The translations under genes and the position numbers were made by a program. From NCBI GenBank assembly GCA_016757515.1, contig JAERIN010000004.1:1-64000 (forward strand): a stretch of DNA of 64,000 nt, in the 5' to 3' direction. This DNA comes from Alphaproteobacteria bacterium. Lineage in GTDB: Bacteria > Pseudomonadota > Alphaproteobacteria > Micavibrionales > Micavibrionaceae. This document shows positions 53,564 to 61,787 of the stretch, in pieces. The first letter of the stretch is position 1; each line of letters starts with the position of its first letter. Below the pieces are notes generated by a model. That model saw only the letters and a program-made list of their open reading frames with translations. It was not told the DNA's origin and did no database searches.

Positions 53564-54728
53564 AGCCCCCGTCGGCCTCTGGCTCCCGCCCGAAGTGGCC
53601 GTACGCCGCTGTGCGGGCGTATATGGGCCGCGCGAGGTCCAGGTGGGCGCGGATGCCCCGGGGGGTCAGGTCCATCACGCGGTCAATCGCGGCCACGAGC
53701 GCGGCCTCGGGCACGGTGCCGGTCCCGGCGGTGTTGATGTAGACAGACAGGGGCTTGGCCACGCCGATGGCGTAGGACAGCTGTATGGTGCAGGTGTCTG
53801 CGTACCCGGCGGCCACGATGTTCTTGGCCAGGTAGCGCGCGGCGTAGGCGGCGGAGCGGTCCACCTTTGTGCAGTCCTTGCCGCTGAAGGCCCCCCCGCC
53901 GTGGGGCGCGGCGCCGCCGTAGGTGTCCACGATGATCTTGCGCCCGGTGAGCCCTGCGTCCCCCACGGGGCCGCCGATGACGAAGCGCCCCGTTGGGTTC
54001 ACGTAGAACGCCTCCTGGTCGCACATCCAGCCCTTGGGCAGGACACCCTCTACGTGCGGGCGGACGATCTCGCGCACCTGGTCCTGTGAGAGGCCGTCAG
54101 CGTGCTGGGTGGAGACCACGATGGAGGTCGCCCGCATGGGCCGCCCGGAGCGGTACTCCAGCGTCACTTGCGACTTCGCGTCTGGGCCCAGCTCTGGACA
54201 CGCGCCGGAGTGCCGCGCCTCGGCCAGGGAGCGCAGGATCGCGTGCGCGTAGTATATGGGCGCGGGCATAAGGGCAGGCGTCTCGCGGCAGGCGTAGCCG
54301 AACATAATGCCCTGGTCCCCCGCGCCGTCGGCATCCACGCCCTGCGCGATGTCCGGGGACTGCTGGTGGAGGAGAACGTCCACCTGCGCGGTGCGGTGGC
54401 TGAAGCCCTCTTGCGCGTAGCCAATGTCGCGCACGGCGGCGCGGGCCACGGCCTCTAGGTCCGCCTTGGTGACGCTCTTGGGCACGCGGACCTCCCCCGC
54501 CATCACGATCCGGTCCGTGGTCACCAGGGTCTCGCACGCCACGCGGGCGTCCGGGTCGTGCGTGAGGCAGTGGTCCAGCACCGCGTCCGAGATCCGGTCA
54601 CAGACCTTGTCCGGGTGCCCCTCGGACACCGATTCTGATGTAAAAATAAAGTCCTGCAGGCCCTGGGCGGCGCTGGGGGTGATGGGCAGAGTCTTGGCGG
54701 CGAGGGCAGGTGGCGGGTTCATGGGCAT
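53508..54728 (-). CDS. metK: S-adenosylmethionine synthase
   Basis: The 406-residue enzyme makes SAM from methionine and ATP. '[24 protein letters not shown]' (ATP and metal site), '[12 protein letters not shown]' (about residue 135) and '[27 protein letters not shown]' (about 277) are diagnostic. AAGGAG lies 5 nt before the ATG at 54728 and 11 nt before a second ATG. The leader region contains a bidirectional terminator-like hairpin and repeat copy 3. Confidence 0.96.
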   Translation of the reverse strand: MPMNPPPALAAKTLPITPSAAQGLQDFIFTSESVSEGHPDKVCDRISDAVLDHCLTHDPDARVACETLVTTDRIVMAGEVRVPKSVTKADLEAVARAAVRDIGYAQEGFSHRTAQVDVLLHQQSPDIAQGVDADGAGDQGIMFGYACRETPALMPAPIYYAHAILRSLAEARHSGACPELGPDAKSQVTLEYRSGRPMRATSIVVSTQHADGLSQDQVREIVRPHVEGVLPKGWMCDQEAFYVNPTGRFVIGGPVGDAGLTGRKIIVDTYGGAAPHGGGAFSGKDCTKVDRSAAYAARYLAKNIVAAGYADTCTIQLSYAIGVAKPLSVYINTAGTGTVPEAALVAAIDRVMDLTPRGIRAHLDLARPIYARTAAYGHFGREPEADGGFAWEKTDLVEPLRKILGQ

Positions 54729-54803
54729 CGGGGCTCCTTACTTTACGGGTTGCGGTGGGCCGCGCAGCGTAGCCCAGGGCGCGGGCGGCGCGCAAGGGGC
54801 CAG

Positions 54804-54829
54804 AAAAATGCTGTGGCGCAGCTTTTTTT
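54804..54829. terminator. bidirectional terminator-like hairpin at repeat copy 3
   Basis: The hairpin GCTGTG-GC-GCAGC-type stem (54810-54822) is followed by seven T on the plus strand (54823-54829) and preceded by five A (54804-54808), which gives a T-run when read on the minus strand. It could end transcripts arriving from pabA on the minus strand before metK. It also forms the 5' end of repeat copy 3, where copies 1 and 2 have a longer stem without T-runs. Confidence 0.55.
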
Positions 54830-54996
54830 CCTTGCCACGCAGAGGAAAAGTGTTGTATACTCAGAACACTAGGCGGGCCCGCGCACCCAAATTCCACCGG
54901 AATCGCGCTACCGCCGTGGTACCGCGCTGCTACCGCCGTGCTACCGCTCAGATACTGCCGTGATGCCGCCGGGCCACCGCGCAGCCACCATTTTGC
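54809..54996 (+). repeat. hairpin/TATACT/11-mer array element, copy 3
   Basis: Copy 3 lies between the metK start and the pabA end, antisense to both genes. The hairpin starts at 54809, TATACT is at 54856-54861 and eight 11-nt units run from 54905 to 54992, then TTGC. Distances hairpin-box (47) and box-array (49) equal those of copies 1 and 2, and it has one unit fewer. TTGCCA (54832-54837) sits 18 bp before TATACT and could act as a -35 hexamer. Confidence 0.9.
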
Positions 54997-55053
54997 GGGT
55001 CCTGGCAGGCCCTTTGGCTTCCAAACCCTGCGGCGCCGCGCAAGAGCAGGCTG

Positions 55054-55623
55054 TCACAGCCCCCCCACAAAGTTGCGCAGCAGGGCGTGCCCACGCTCCG
55101 TGGCGATGCTCTCGGGGTGGAACTGCACCCCGTGGAGGGGCAGATCTCTGTGCTGCAAGCCCATGATGATGTCGCCGGTCCAGGCCGTCACCCCAAAGCA
55201 GTCTGGCAGGCTGGGCCGCTCCACGATCAGCGAGTGGTAGCGCGTGGCGGTCAGGGGGCTGGGCAGGCCCGCGAACAGGCCCGTGCCGGCGTGCTGCACC
55301 TGGTCCACCTCTCCGTGCACGGGGCGCGGGGCGCGCACGACCCGGCCCCCGAACGCCTGGCCCAGGGCCTGATGCCCCAGGCACACGCCCAGCAGGGGCA
55401 CAGCCGCCCGCGCGGCGGCGCGGACCATGTCCAGGGTGATGCCGCTCTCGTCTGGCGTGCCGGGGCCGGGGGAGAGCACCACGGCCCGGGGCGCGAGGGC
55501 CATCACCTCCGCCGCGGTGGAGGCGTCGTTGCGGATGACGCGCACGTCCCCCGCGCCCACGTCTCCCAGGTAGTGCACCAGGTTCCAGGTGAAGCTGTCG
55601 TAGTTGTCTATGAGGACGATCAT
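55054..55623 (-). CDS. pabA: anthranilate/4-amino-4-deoxychorismate synthase glutaminase subunit
   Basis: The 189-residue class I glutamine amidotransferase has 'IDNYDSFTWNLVHYL', 'VLSPGPGTPDESG', the nucleophile in 'LLGVCLGHQALGQAFGG' (about residue 79) and 'FHPESIATERGHALLRNFV' (about 170) with the catalytic His-Glu. It may be TrpG (tryptophan) or PabA (folate), and often serves both. No trpE or pabB is adjacent to decide. Confidence 0.9.
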   Translation of the reverse strand: MIVLIDNYDSFTWNLVHYLGDVGAGDVRVIRNDASTAAEVMALAPRAVVLSPGPGTPDESGITLDMVRAAARAAVPLLGVCLGHQALGQAFGGRVVRAPRPVHGEVDQVQHAGTGLFAGLPSPLTATRYHSLIVERPSLPDCFGVTAWTGDIIMGLQHRDLPLHGVQFHPESIATERGHALLRNFVGGL

Positions 55624-55635
55624 GGGCCCCTTATA

Positions 55636-56442
55636 TCACGCACCCCAGAGCATCCGTCCAGCGATGGCGAGCATGAACACTGCGAAGGCCCGGCGCAGGG
55701 GGGCGGTGTCCAGGGCGTGCGCGGCGCGGGCACCCAGGGGGGCGGCCAGGACGGAGAAGGGGGCGATCACGGCCCAGGCGGGCAGGCAGACATAGCCCAG
55801 GGCCCCGGGAACTCCGGTTGCCGCGCCCCAGCCTATGGCGATGAAGCCGAGCGTGGCGGGGGCCGATATCGCGGGGTTCGTGGCCGCGCCGGTGCCCACG
55901 GCGCTGTGCATGCGCATGCCGGAGGCCACAAGCAGGGGCACGATGAGCAGCGCACCGCCCAGGCCCATCAGGGCCGCAAGCAGGCCCACCCCCGCCCCCG
56001 CTGCGGTGATCCAGGGGCCAGGTGGGGGCGCGCGGTACCGGGCCGGGTCTATGAACATGAGCGCAGCCACCCCCGCGACGGTCAGGCCAAAGATGGTGCG
56101 CAGGGCGGCGGTGTCGGCGACGCTTGCGGCCGCCACACCTGCGAGCGCGCCTGCCAGGGCTCCGGGCGCAAGCCGGCGCCACAGGGCCCAATCCACCGCC
56201 CCGCGGCGCCAGTGCGCGCGGGCGGAGGAGAGCCCCGTGGGCAGGATGGTCGCAAGGGCGGTCCCCACGGCCAGGTGCATCGCGTGCGCCCCGCCATAAC
56301 CCAGGGCGGCGAGGCCGAAATACAGGCCGGGCACGAGGATGAGGCCCCCGCCGATGCCCAGCATACCCGCGAAAAACCCCGTCAGGGCCCCCATTGCGGA
56401 AAGGGCCAGAGCCACTGGGCCCCAGGCCGCAATAAGGTCCAT
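55636..56442 (-). CDS. TauE/SafE family anion permease
   Basis: The 268-residue membrane protein has about eight hydrophobic helices. The duplicated TauE motif is clear: 'GFFAGMLGIGGGLILVPGLYF' (about residues 23-43) and 'GLLAALMGLGGALLIVPLLVA' (about 152-172). Family members export or import sulfite, sulfonates or similar anions; the substrate here is unknown. It lies between nuoC and pabA on the same strand, 6 bp after nuoC. Confidence 0.9.
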   Translation of the reverse strand: MDLIAAWGPVALALSAMGALTGFFAGMLGIGGGLILVPGLYFGLAALGYGGAHAMHLAVGTALATILPTGLSSARAHWRRGAVDWALWRRLAPGALAGALAGVAAASVADTAALRTIFGLTVAGVAALMFIDPARYRAPPPGPWITAAGAGVGLLAALMGLGGALLIVPLLVASGMRMHSAVGTGAATNPAISAPATLGFIAIGWGAATGVPGALGYVCLPAWAVIAPFSVLAAPLGARAAHALDTAPLRRAFAVFMLAIAGRMLWGA

Positions 56443-56448
56443 TGCGCT

Positions 56449-57066
56449 CTAAGCCCCCTGGGCCTTCTCATCCCCCGGCAGGCGTGCTTGCACCCCGGTG
56501 AGGGCCTCCCACGGGGACAGGGCGTCAAAGTCCCGGTAGTCTTGGACGAGGTCCACGGGGCCGTACGCCACACGCGCGGTTTCTGGGTCATAGCGGACCT
56601 CCACATGGCCCGTCAGGGGGAAGTCCTTGCGCAGCGGGTGGCCGTCAAAGCCGTAATCGCACAAGATGCGCCGCAGGTCCGGGTGCCCGGAAAAGGGGAT
56701 GCCAAACATGTCCCACACCTCACGCTCGTACCAGTTCGCGCAGGGCCACAGGGGCAGGACGCTGGGAACAGCCTGGCCCTCCGCCACGGGCACGTGGACC
56801 CGCGCGCGGGTGTTGTTGGCCAGGGACAAGAGGACATAGACGACCTCAAACCGCTGGGGCTTTTCGGGGAAGTCTGCGGCTGTGATGTCTATCAGAACCT
56901 CAAACCCGCACTCCCCATCGTCGCGCAAAAAGCGCAACAGCCGGGGGACGTCTTCGGCGCGGGCGGGCCTGAGGACCAGCTCCCCATCCTCCAGCGCGTG
57001 GGCAAAGCCGGGCAGGGCCAGGGCCTCGGCCACGCGCTCAGCCAGATCCTCCAGTGCGTCCGTCAT
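56449..57066 (-). CDS. nuoC: NADH-quinone oxidoreductase subunit C
   Basis: The 205-residue subunit of the complex I peripheral arm has the signature '[41 protein letters not shown]' (about residues 115-155) and '[17 protein letters not shown]' at the end. It is not fused to NuoD. Its neighbours nuoA, nuoB and nuoD are missing, and the other complex I gene here, nuoG, lies about 4.7 kb away on the plus strand. Confidence 0.95.
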   Translation of the reverse strand: MTDALEDLAERVAEALALPGFAHALEDGELVLRPARAEDVPRLLRFLRDDGECGFEVLIDITAADFPEKPQRFEVVYVLLSLANNTRARVHVPVAEGQAVPSVLPLWPCANWYEREVWDMFGIPFSGHPDLRRILCDYGFDGHPLRKDFPLTGHVEVRYDPETARVAYGPVDLVQDYRDFDALSPWEALTGVQARLPGDEKAQGA

Positions 57067-57133
57067 GGCCCGGAGTATAGGCGTGTGTCCTGCGCCTTGC
57101 CAAGGCGGCGTGGAGGCGTAGAATGCGCCGCCT

Positions 57134-58279
57134 ATGGATTCGGACTATTACGACATTTTGGGCGTGGACAAGGGCGCGAGCGCGACGGAGATAAAATCTG
57201 CGTACCGCAAGCTGGCCAAGCAGTGGCACCCGGACCACAACACAGATGACCCAAAGGCCGCCGAAAAGTTCAAAGAGGTGACGGCGGCGTATGAGGTCCT
57301 GGGGGACAAGGACAAGCGCGCGGCCTATGACCAGATGGGCCACGCGGCCTTCGCGAAAGGGGCTTCACAAGGGGCCGCGCACGGCTTTTCCGGTGCTTTT
57401 GCGGACATTTTTGAGGACATGTTCGGGGAGTTCGTCCGTGGTCAGGCCTCGGGGCGGCGGAGCGCCAGCGGGGCCATGCGGGGTGAGGACGTCCAGGTGC
57501 GCGTAGACATAACCCTGGAGGAGGCCTTCACAGGCAAAGAGGTGGAGCTTCGCTTTCCCGTTACGGGACCGTGCGAGGCCTGCAAGGGGACGGGCTCAGC
57601 CTCTGGCAAGGGAGACACAACCTGCCCAACATGCGGTGGTCGGGGGCGCATCCGGCACCAACAGGGCTTTTTCACCATAGAGCGCACCTGCCCCGAGTGT
57701 CATGGCGCGGGGCGCGTGATCAAGGACCCCTGCCCGGCGTGCCAGGGAACGGGGGTCTCTCGGCAGAACAAGACAATGAAGGTGAAGGTCCCTGCGGGCA
57801 TAGAGAGCGGGCAGCGCATTCGCATTGCGGGCGAAGGCGGGGCCGGCCTGCGCGGCGGGCGCGCCGGAGACCTCTATGTCCTCGTGGCCGTCCGGGCGCA
57901 CAAAACCTTCCAGCGTGAAGAAGGCTCCACCCTCAACGCCCGCCTGGCCATACCCGTGACGACAGCGGCCCTGGGCGGCACCGTCCAGGTCCCCGTCATA
58001 GAGGGTGGGACGGCCAAAGTGAAAATCCCAGCCGGGTCACAGTCAGGCCAGCGCCTGCGCCTGCGGGGCAAGGGTATGGGAATCATGGGCACGGCGGGCA
58101 CGCGGGGGGACCTCTTGCTCTCTCTCTTTGTGGAAACGCCGCGCAACCTGACCAAGAAGCAGGAGGACCTGCTGCGCGAACTGGCCAAGACGCTTCCCGA
58201 TGGAGGCGACGTGCAGAACGGGCAGGCCGGGGGCTTCATGGGCAAGATGCGCGAGATCTGGGACGACCTGACGGAGTAG
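57134..58279 (+). CDS. dnaJ: chaperone DnaJ
   Basis: The 381-residue co-chaperone stimulates DnaK. The J domain (residues 4-70) has HPD in 'QWHPDHN'. A G/F-type region follows. The zinc domain has the four CxxCxGxG repeats from '[12 protein letters not shown]' to '[10 protein letters not shown]' (about 146-213). The C-terminal substrate domain has '[22 protein letters not shown]'. dnaK is not adjacent. It is divergent from nuoC. Confidence 0.96.
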   Translation: MDSDYYDILGVDKGASATEIKSAYRKLAKQWHPDHNTDDPKAAEKFKEVTAAYEVLGDKDKRAAYDQMGHAAFAKGASQGAAHGFSGAFADIFEDMFGEFVRGQASGRRSASGAMRGEDVQVRVDITLEEAFTGKEVELRFPVTGPCEACKGTGSASGKGDTTCPTCGGRGRIRHQQGFFTIERTCPECHGAGRVIKDPCPACQGTGVSRQNKTMKVKVPAGIESGQRIRIAGEGGAGLRGGRAGDLYVLVAVRAHKTFQREEGSTLNARLAIPVTTAALGGTVQVPVIEGGTAKVKIPAGSQSGQRLRLRGKGMGIMGTAGTRGDLLLSLFVETPRNLTKKQEDLLRELAKTLPDGGDVQNGQAGGFMGKMREIWDDLTE

Positions 58280-58307
58280 CGCTATTATTGAGGCAGGGCG
58301 GCGCACG

Positions 58308-59744
58308 CTACGCCAGGCCCTCCCGCCCCGTGGCCGGGAAGTCGGCGGGGTCCAGCTTGCCATAGTCCTCAAACACAGAGCAGTTCCGCCCGGCCTGCTT
58401 GGCCTTGTACAGGTTCGCATCTGCCCGCTTGATGGCCTCCAGCGTGTCGGCCTCCTCCGCACCCTCGCCGTCTATGAACGCGCCCCCTATGGAGGTCGTG
58501 ATGGGCAAGGTGCCCTCCGGCACAGAGCAGGGCACAGGCTCCTCCGCCACAGCGCGGCGCAGGCGCTCTGCCACCGCGTGGGCCCGGGCCTCCGTCACAT
58601 CCGGCAAGATGGCCACAAACTCCTCGCCGCCCATGCGGGCCACAAGGTCAAAGCTGCGCAGGTTCTCCTGTAGTCGCTGTGCAAAGACTTTCAGGACCTC
58701 GTCCCCCACATCGTGCCCTTGTGTGTCATTGACCTTTTTGAAGTGGTCTATGTCCATCATCAAAACGGCCAGAGACTTCTTCGCTGCCCTGTTCTTCTCC
58801 AGAAGTTTCCCCAGGTGCACCTCCAGATAGCGCCGGTTGTACAGGCCCGTGAGGGCGTCCGTAAGGGCCAGGGAGAGGCTGATCTCATACGTAGAGCGCA
58901 GGCGGTCTTGGAAGCGCTTGCGGCGTATCTGAGTCCGCACGCGGGCGCGCAGCTCGCTCATGTCCAGCGGGCGCAGGATATAGTCATGCGCGCCAATCTC
59001 CAGGCCCTGGGCGATGCGCGGCATGTCGGCCTCCGACCCGACCATAACCAGGGGGACAGACCGGGTCCGCTCCGACGAGCGCAGGAGGGAGCACAGGCGC
59101 AGGCCGTCCTCGCCCGAGAGATTCAAGGAGACGATGATGAGGTCAAAGGCGTGCACGCCTGCAAGCTCCAGCGCGTCCGTACCGCCCGAGGCGGTGATGA
59201 CAATCGCGCTGTCCCCGCGCAGGGTCTGCCCGATCTTTTTCATCTCAAACTCCTTGTCCTCAATAATCAGGATGCGCGCGCCCTCCACCGGCTCTGACAT
59301 CACGTTGGCCGCCTCGGCCACCACGCCCAGCTGAGAGGCTGCGTTCTCCCGCACCCGCCACTCATCCAGAGACATTTTCAAGCGCACGAGGGAGCGCACG
59401 CGCGCCATCAGGGCCACCTTGTCTATGGGCTTGGACAAAAAGTCATCCGCCCCGACCTCCAGGCCCCGGACCTTGTCCTGCGGGTCTGTCAGAGCCGTCA
59501 CCATAACCACAGGGATGTGAGAAAGGGCCGGGTCAGCCTTCAGTCTCTGGCACGTCTCAAAGCCGTCCATGCCGGGCATCATGATGTCCAAGAGGACGAT
59601 GTCTGGGCTCTCCGCCTTGGCCTTCTCCAGGGCCTCGGCCCCTGATCCGGCGGTGAGGACGTCATAGTACTGCGTGCGCAGGTGTGCCTCCAACATTTTG
59701 ATGTTGGGCCAGATGTCATCGACAACCAGGACTCGTGCAGACAT
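58308..59744 (-). CDS. pleD: PleD-like response regulator with GGDEF diguanylate cyclase
   Basis: The 478-residue protein has a REC domain (residues 3-120, phospho-Asp in 'DIVLLDIMMPGMDG'), a second REC-like adaptor (about 155-275) and a GGDEF domain (about 310-465). The active site is 'GGEEF' (about 389). The inhibitory I-site RxxD (RSFD) lies five residues before it, so product inhibition is expected. The layout equals Caulobacter PleD, which makes c-di-GMP at the pole during the swarmer-to-stalked transition. The divK-type gene lies 4 bp upstream. Confidence 0.94.
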   Translation of the reverse strand: MSARVLVVDDIWPNIKMLEAHLRTQYYDVLTAGSGAEALEKAKAESPDIVLLDIMMPGMDGFETCQRLKADPALSHIPVVMVTALTDPQDKVRGLEVGADDFLSKPIDKVALMARVRSLVRLKMSLDEWRVRENAASQLGVVAEAANVMSEPVEGARILIIEDKEFEMKKIGQTLRGDSAIVITASGGTDALELAGVHAFDLIIVSLNLSGEDGLRLCSLLRSSERTRSVPLVMVGSEADMPRIAQGLEIGAHDYILRPLDMSELRARVRTQIRRKRFQDRLRSTYEISLSLALTDALTGLYNRRYLEVHLGKLLEKNRAAKKSLAVLMMDIDHFKKVNDTQGHDVGDEVLKVFAQRLQENLRSFDLVARMGGEEFVAILPDVTEARAHAVAERLRRAVAEEPVPCSVPEGTLPITTSIGGAFIDGEGAEEADTLEAIKRADANLYKAKQAGRNCSVFEDYGKLDPADFPATGREGLA

Positions 59745-59748
59745 GGGG

Positions 59749-60156
59749 CTATTCCTTGGTTTCTGAGGAGCCCAGGCCCGCGTGACGGCGGACGACCTCT
59801 ATCAGGTTCGTGATGGAAAAGGGTTTGGCGATATAGTCGGCGCAGCCACAGGCGCGGAAGCGGTCTTCATCGCCCTTCATGCTGCAGGCCGTGACGGCAA
59901 TGACGGGGATGGAGGCCAAATCTGGGTCAGCCTTTATGGCCGCCGTCACGTCCCGCCCGTCAATGCCCGCAAGCTGTATGTCCATGAGAATGACATCCGG
60001 CCTCTCCTTCTGCGCCAGGGACAGCGCCTGGGCCCCGTCCGTGGTGGAAACGGCGGTAAAGCCGTTCACGGACAGGACGTCGACGAACAGCTTCATGTTC
60101 ATCGCGTTGTCCTCCACGATCAGAACCTTCTTGCCGTTGGGTGCCGGGCTGGTCAT
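59749..60156 (-). CDS. divK: DivK-like single-domain response regulator
   Basis: The 135-residue protein is one receiver domain: 'KVLIVEDNAMNMKLF' (acidic pair), phospho-Asp in 'VILMDIQLAGIDG' (about residue 60), the Thr in 'VIAVTACSMKGDEDRF' and Lys in 'DYIAKPFSITNLIEVV'. The sequence and its position just before pleD match DivK, the polarity regulator of alphaproteobacterial cell cycle. The ATG at 60156 starts the usual N-terminus; an upstream in-frame extension is unlikely. Confidence 0.93.
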   Translation of the reverse strand: MTSPAPNGKKVLIVEDNAMNMKLFVDVLSVNGFTAVSTTDGAQALSLAQKERPDVILMDIQLAGIDGRDVTAAIKADPDLASIPVIAVTACSMKGDEDRFRACGCADYIAKPFSITNLIEVVRRHAGLGSSETKE

Positions 60157-60266
60157 CGCGAGATGTAGTATAAGCTCTTTTGCAATGGATACAAAGCCCC
60201 CACCCCTGGCCACGCGCACGCGCTTGCCCTATCCTGCGGGGACCAACCAAGAAGAAAGGCCTCCCC

Positions 60267-61754
60267 ATGACACACCCCCTGCCCATAGACACGACCTTCC
60301 TGCCCGCACAGCGCGACGGCGCGGACATTGCGGCCTATCCCATCGGTGCAGACAAGGCGCTGCCCGTGCCCCTGGCACAGCTGGACGCTGCGGCGGGCGG
60401 CCTGGTGACGCGGGCCCTGGCCGCGCACCCGGCGTTCAAGGCCAAGGCGGGGGATGTCCTGCCCCTGGCCCTGCCGGCCTCCGCACCCTTTGCGCGGGCG
60501 CTGCTCGTGGGCGTGGGCGAGGCCCCCACAGCCCTTGACCACGAGAAGGCCGGCGGCGCCCTCTTCGCCGCTCTGGAGGGCGCGGGGACGGCGCGCGTGG
60601 CCCTGTTCGCAGGCACGGGCGAGGCCGCTGCGCACCTGGCTGCGGGCTTTGCCGCCCGCGCCTGGCGCTTTGGGCAGTATAAGGCCGATAAGCCCGACAC
60701 GCCCCCGCGCCCACAGGCCCTGGACGTGGTGACGGTGGACGCGGATGCTGCGCGCGCCCTGTGGGACCAGGCACTTGCGCCTCAGATTGCGGGCGTGTGC
60801 ACCGCGCGGGACCTTATCAGCGAGCCGCCGAATGTCCTGTACCCAGAGTCGTACGCGCAGCGCGTGGCGGCCCTCCTCAAGCCCCTGGGGGTGGAGGTGG
60901 ATATCCTGGACGAGAAGCGCCTGGACAAGCTGGGCATGGGGGGCATCCTGGGCGTGGGGCAGGGCTCTGCCCGCCCGCCGCGCCTTGTCATCCTCCGCTG
61001 GAAGGGCTCCGGCCAAGGCGCGCCCGTGGCCCTCGTGGGCAAGGGTATCACCTTTGACACCGGCGGCATCTCCATAAAGCCCTCGGCCAAGATGGAGGAA
61101 ATGAAGGCCGACATGGCTGGCTCCGCCGCCGTCGTGGGCGCGGTGGAGGCCCTGGCCCGCGCCAAGAGCCCCACGCCCGTTGTGGCGGCCCTGGCCTTGG
61201 CAGAGAACATGCCCTCCGCGAACGCCTACCGCCCGGCGGACATCCTGACCACCTACGCCGGAAAGACCGTAGAGGTGTTCAACACCGACGCGGAGGGCCG
61301 CCTGGTCCTCGTGGACGCCCTGGCCTATGTGCAGCAGCAGTTCTCCCCCCGTGCCGTGGTGGACGCCGCCACCCTCACCGGGGCCATCGTGGTCGCCCTG
61401 GGAGAGGAGTACGCCGGAGCCTTCGTGAACGACGACGCTCTGTGGGAGGGCCTGGCCGCCGCCAGCGCCGCCACGGGCGAGAAGCTCTGGCGCATGCCCC
61501 TGGACAAGGCCTTCCGCAAGCAGGTGGAGAGCGACATCGCGGACCTGCGCAACACGGGGAAGGTGGACCGCGCCGCCGGCTCCTGCACCGCCGCCGCGTT
61601 CCTGGAGCACTTCATAGAGGACGGCACCCCCTGGGCGCACCTAGACATCGCGGGCGTGGGCCTGTTCGGCAAGGCCAGCAGCACCGGGCCCAAAGGCGCG
61701 ACCGGCTTCGGCGTGCGCCTGCTGTTCGCCCTCGCGCAGCGTATGGGGGCCTAG
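60267..61754 (+). CDS. pepA: leucyl aminopeptidase (M17)
   Basis: The 495-residue dimetal aminopeptidase of the cytosol has 'RDLISEPPNVLYPESYA', 'VGKGITFDTGGISIKPSAKMEEMKADMAG' (about residue 277) and the M17 signature 'NTDAEGRLVLVDAL' (about 345). The metal ligands in both motifs are intact. AAGAAAGG precedes the ATG at 60267. In some gamma-proteobacteria PepA also binds DNA; nothing indicates that here. Confidence 0.95.
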   Translation: MTHPLPIDTTFLPAQRDGADIAAYPIGADKALPVPLAQLDAAAGGLVTRALAAHPAFKAKAGDVLPLALPASAPFARALLVGVGEAPTALDHEKAGGALFAALEGAGTARVALFAGTGEAAAHLAAGFAARAWRFGQYKADKPDTPPRPQALDVVTVDADAARALWDQALAPQIAGVCTARDLISEPPNVLYPESYAQRVAALLKPLGVEVDILDEKRLDKLGMGGILGVGQGSARPPRLVILRWKGSGQGAPVALVGKGITFDTGGISIKPSAKMEEMKADMAGSAAVVGAVEALARAKSPTPVVAALALAENMPSANAYRPADILTTYAGKTVEVFNTDAEGRLVLVDALAYVQQQFSPRAVVDAATLTGAIVVALGEEYAGAFVNDDALWEGLAAASAATGEKLWRMPLDKAFRKQVESDIADLRNTGKVDRAAGSCTAAAFLEHFIEDGTPWAHLDIAGVGLFGKASSTGPKGATGFGVRLLFALAQRMGA

Positions 61755-61787
61755 CACAGGCAGCGCCTTTGGCCTACATAAGGGACC

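Noticed and set aside
55087-57249. 720-codon plus-strand open frame across pabA, the TauE-like gene and nuoC
   Set aside because: It is antisense to three well-supported genes and rich in Gly, Arg and His without domains.
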